Below are positions 5,445 to 6,575 of a DNA stretch of 6,575 nucleotides, one piece after another. Position 1 is the stretch's first letter. Every line of letters starts with the position of its first letter. The stretch spans positions 1 to 6,575 of the forward strand of contig QKDT01000096.1 of NCBI GenBank assembly GCA_003251995.1, written 5' to 3'. A program made the translations under genes and the position numbers. Source of the stretch: Desulfovibrio desulfuricans (lineage in GTDB: Bacteria > Desulfobacterota > Desulfovibrionia > Desulfovibrionales > Desulfovibrionaceae). The notes beneath the pieces are model-generated. The model was not told where the DNA came from and made no database searches. It saw only the letters and a list, made by a program, of their open reading frames with translations.

Positions 5445-6575
5445 GTGTCTGTTGGAGAATATATCGCCGCTTTGCTGGCGTCTGAAAAACTGGGGCCGCA
5501 GGTCACCTGTCACAGGGTTTTTGCGCCAGCCGAACCCCACTACGCGCCCACCAACCTGCCTTGGCCCGCAGCCATCACCCGCATATTAGAGCAACGCGGC
5601 ATAGCGGGGCTGTACAGCCATCAGGCCCTCGCCACAGACCACATCCGCGCGGGGCATTCCGTTGTTGCCGCCACGCCCACAGCCAGCGGCAAAAGCCTTA
5701 TCTACAATCTGCCGGTGCTCGACCGTTATCTGCGCGACCGCGATGCCCGTGCCCTGTATCTTTTCCCGCTCAAGGCCCTGGCGCAGGATCAGCTTGGCGC
5801 GTTCAACGCTCTGGTGGAGGGATGGCCCAAGGAGGCCCGTCCCACCGCCGCCCTGTACGACGGCGACACCACCGACCACTTTCGCCGCAAGATCCGCCGC
5901 AACCCGCCCACCGTACTCATCAGTAACCCGGAGATGCTGCACCTTGGCATCTTGCCGCACCACGAACAGTGGGCGGAATTTCTGGCGGGCCTCAGCCATG
6001 TGGTGGTGGATGAGGCCCATACCTACCGTGGCGTCTTTGGGGCGCACATGGCCCAGGTGTTCCGACGGCTCAACCGTATCGCCGGACGCTACGGCGCACG
6101 GCCTGTCTATGTGCTGTGTACCGCCACAGTGGGCAATCCTGGTGAACTGGCTGCCGCGCTGACCGGCACGGAAGCCCCCTCGCCCACGGCAGCCCCCGCA
6201 TCGCAAACAACTTCCCTGCCCCCCGCAGCCGCCCGCCCGGCAGATGCGCCCGTGGTCATCGATCAATCCGGCGCGCCGCACGGGCCACGGCACTTTGTCT
6301 TTCTCAACCCGGAGCAAAGCGCCGCCACAGCAGCCATTGACCTGCTCAAGGCAGCTCTGGCGCGCAACCTGCGCACCATCGTCTATTGCCGCTCCCGCCG
6401 CATGACAGAACTAATCAGCCTGTGGGCCGGGCAGTCGGGGGCATTCTCCCAGCATATTTCGGCCTACCGCGCGGGCTTTTTGCCCGAAGAGCGCCGCAGT
6501 ATCGAGGCCCGTATGGCCTCGGGCGAATTACTGGCTGTGGTCAGCACTAGCGCGCTGGAGCTGGGCATAGACATT
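5445..6575 (+). CDS. DEAH-box helicase of the YprA/MrfA type, N-terminal part (C-terminus outside window)
   Basis: An ATP-dependent superfamily 2 helicase. The Bacillus relative YprA (MrfA) acts in mitomycin-damage repair, so a DNA repair role is the best guess. The 377 codons present run to the right edge. In order: LYSHQ (56-60, Q motif), TPTASGKS (77-84, Walker A), YLFPLKALAQDQ (105-116, motif Ia), ISNPEMLH (159-166, Ib), VVVDEAHTYRGVFG (186-199, motif II), CTATVGNP (225-232, III), TIVYCRSRR (311-319, IV) and STSALELGIDI (367-377, V). All core ATPase residues visible are intact. Motif VI and the C-terminal DUF1998-type zinc-binding region typical of the family lie beyond the edge. An Ala/Pro/Thr-rich stretch at about 243-269 sits between motifs III and IV, where relatives go almost directly to the D-x-x-G-x-P strand. 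Start choice: GTG with AGGA nine bases upstream. Confidence 0.93.
   Translation, partial: MSVGEYIAALLASEKLGPQVTCHRVFAPAEPHYAPTNLPWPAAITRILEQRGIAGLYSHQALATDHIRAGHSVVAATPTASGKSLIYNLPVLDRYLRDRDARALYLFPLKALAQDQLGAFNALVEGWPKEARPTAALYDGDTTDHFRRKIRRNPPTVLISNPEMLHLGILPHHEQWAEFLAGLSHVVVDEAHTYRGVFGAHMAQVFRRLNRIAGRYGARPVYVLCTATVGNPGELAAALTGTEAPSPTAAPASQTTSLPPAAARPADAPVVIDQSGAPHGPRHFVFLNPEQSAATAAIDLLKAALARNLRTIVYCRSRRMTELISLWAGQSGAFSQHISAYRAGFLPEERRSIEARMASGELLAVVSTSALELGIDI

Noticed and set aside
5586..6317. A 243-codon minus-strand open frame over the helicase
   Set aside because: Antisense to intact helicase motifs I to III; Gly/Arg-rich translation without a recognisable domain.

Overview
The window looks like chromosomal DNA of a GC-rich sulfate reducer of the Desulfovibrio group (Desulfobacterota). 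The main clue is the iron operator in front of feoB, which fits the Desulfovibrio-type Fur box (TGAAAAT-N-ATTTTCA, from memory of comparative-genomics work) at 14 of 14 defined positions bar one. Protein flavour and codon use agree. The genus is an inference; no rRNA or tRNA gene is present.

Layout. Positions 1-292 (minus) hold the first 97 codons of a MarR-family regulator that runs off the left edge. A 187-bp divergent intergenic region (293-479) holds two back-to-back sigma70-type promoters. One faces the regulator and has a perfect 12-bp AT-rich palindrome near its start site. The other faces feoB and has a Fur-like box over its -10 element. Positions 480-2792 encode the ferrous iron transporter FeoB. 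Its TAA stop is directly followed by the ATG of a membrane-anchored GGDEF diguanylate cyclase (2793-3965), so the two probably form one iron-controlled operon. A convergent gene (4142-4393, minus) encodes the small SH3-like protein FeoA and has a clear rho-independent terminator. After a 347-bp region without a recognisable gene, the plus strand encodes a left-handed beta-helix (hexapeptide) O-acyltransferase (4741-5433). Eleven bases later comes a YprA/MrfA-type DEAH-box helicase (5445 onward), cut by the right edge after motif V.

How the parts work together. FeoB and FeoA form the Fe(II) uptake system, expected to be induced when Fur loses iron. The translationally adjacent diguanylate cyclase suggests that iron limitation also changes c-di-GMP signalling, which is the most interesting idea here. 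The MarR regulator could act on itself, on feoB, or on both through the shared intergenic region. The acyltransferase (likely envelope or polysaccharide modification) and the helicase (DNA repair type) look like a separate transcription unit. I see no CRISPR array, insertion sequence, phage gene or RNA gene.
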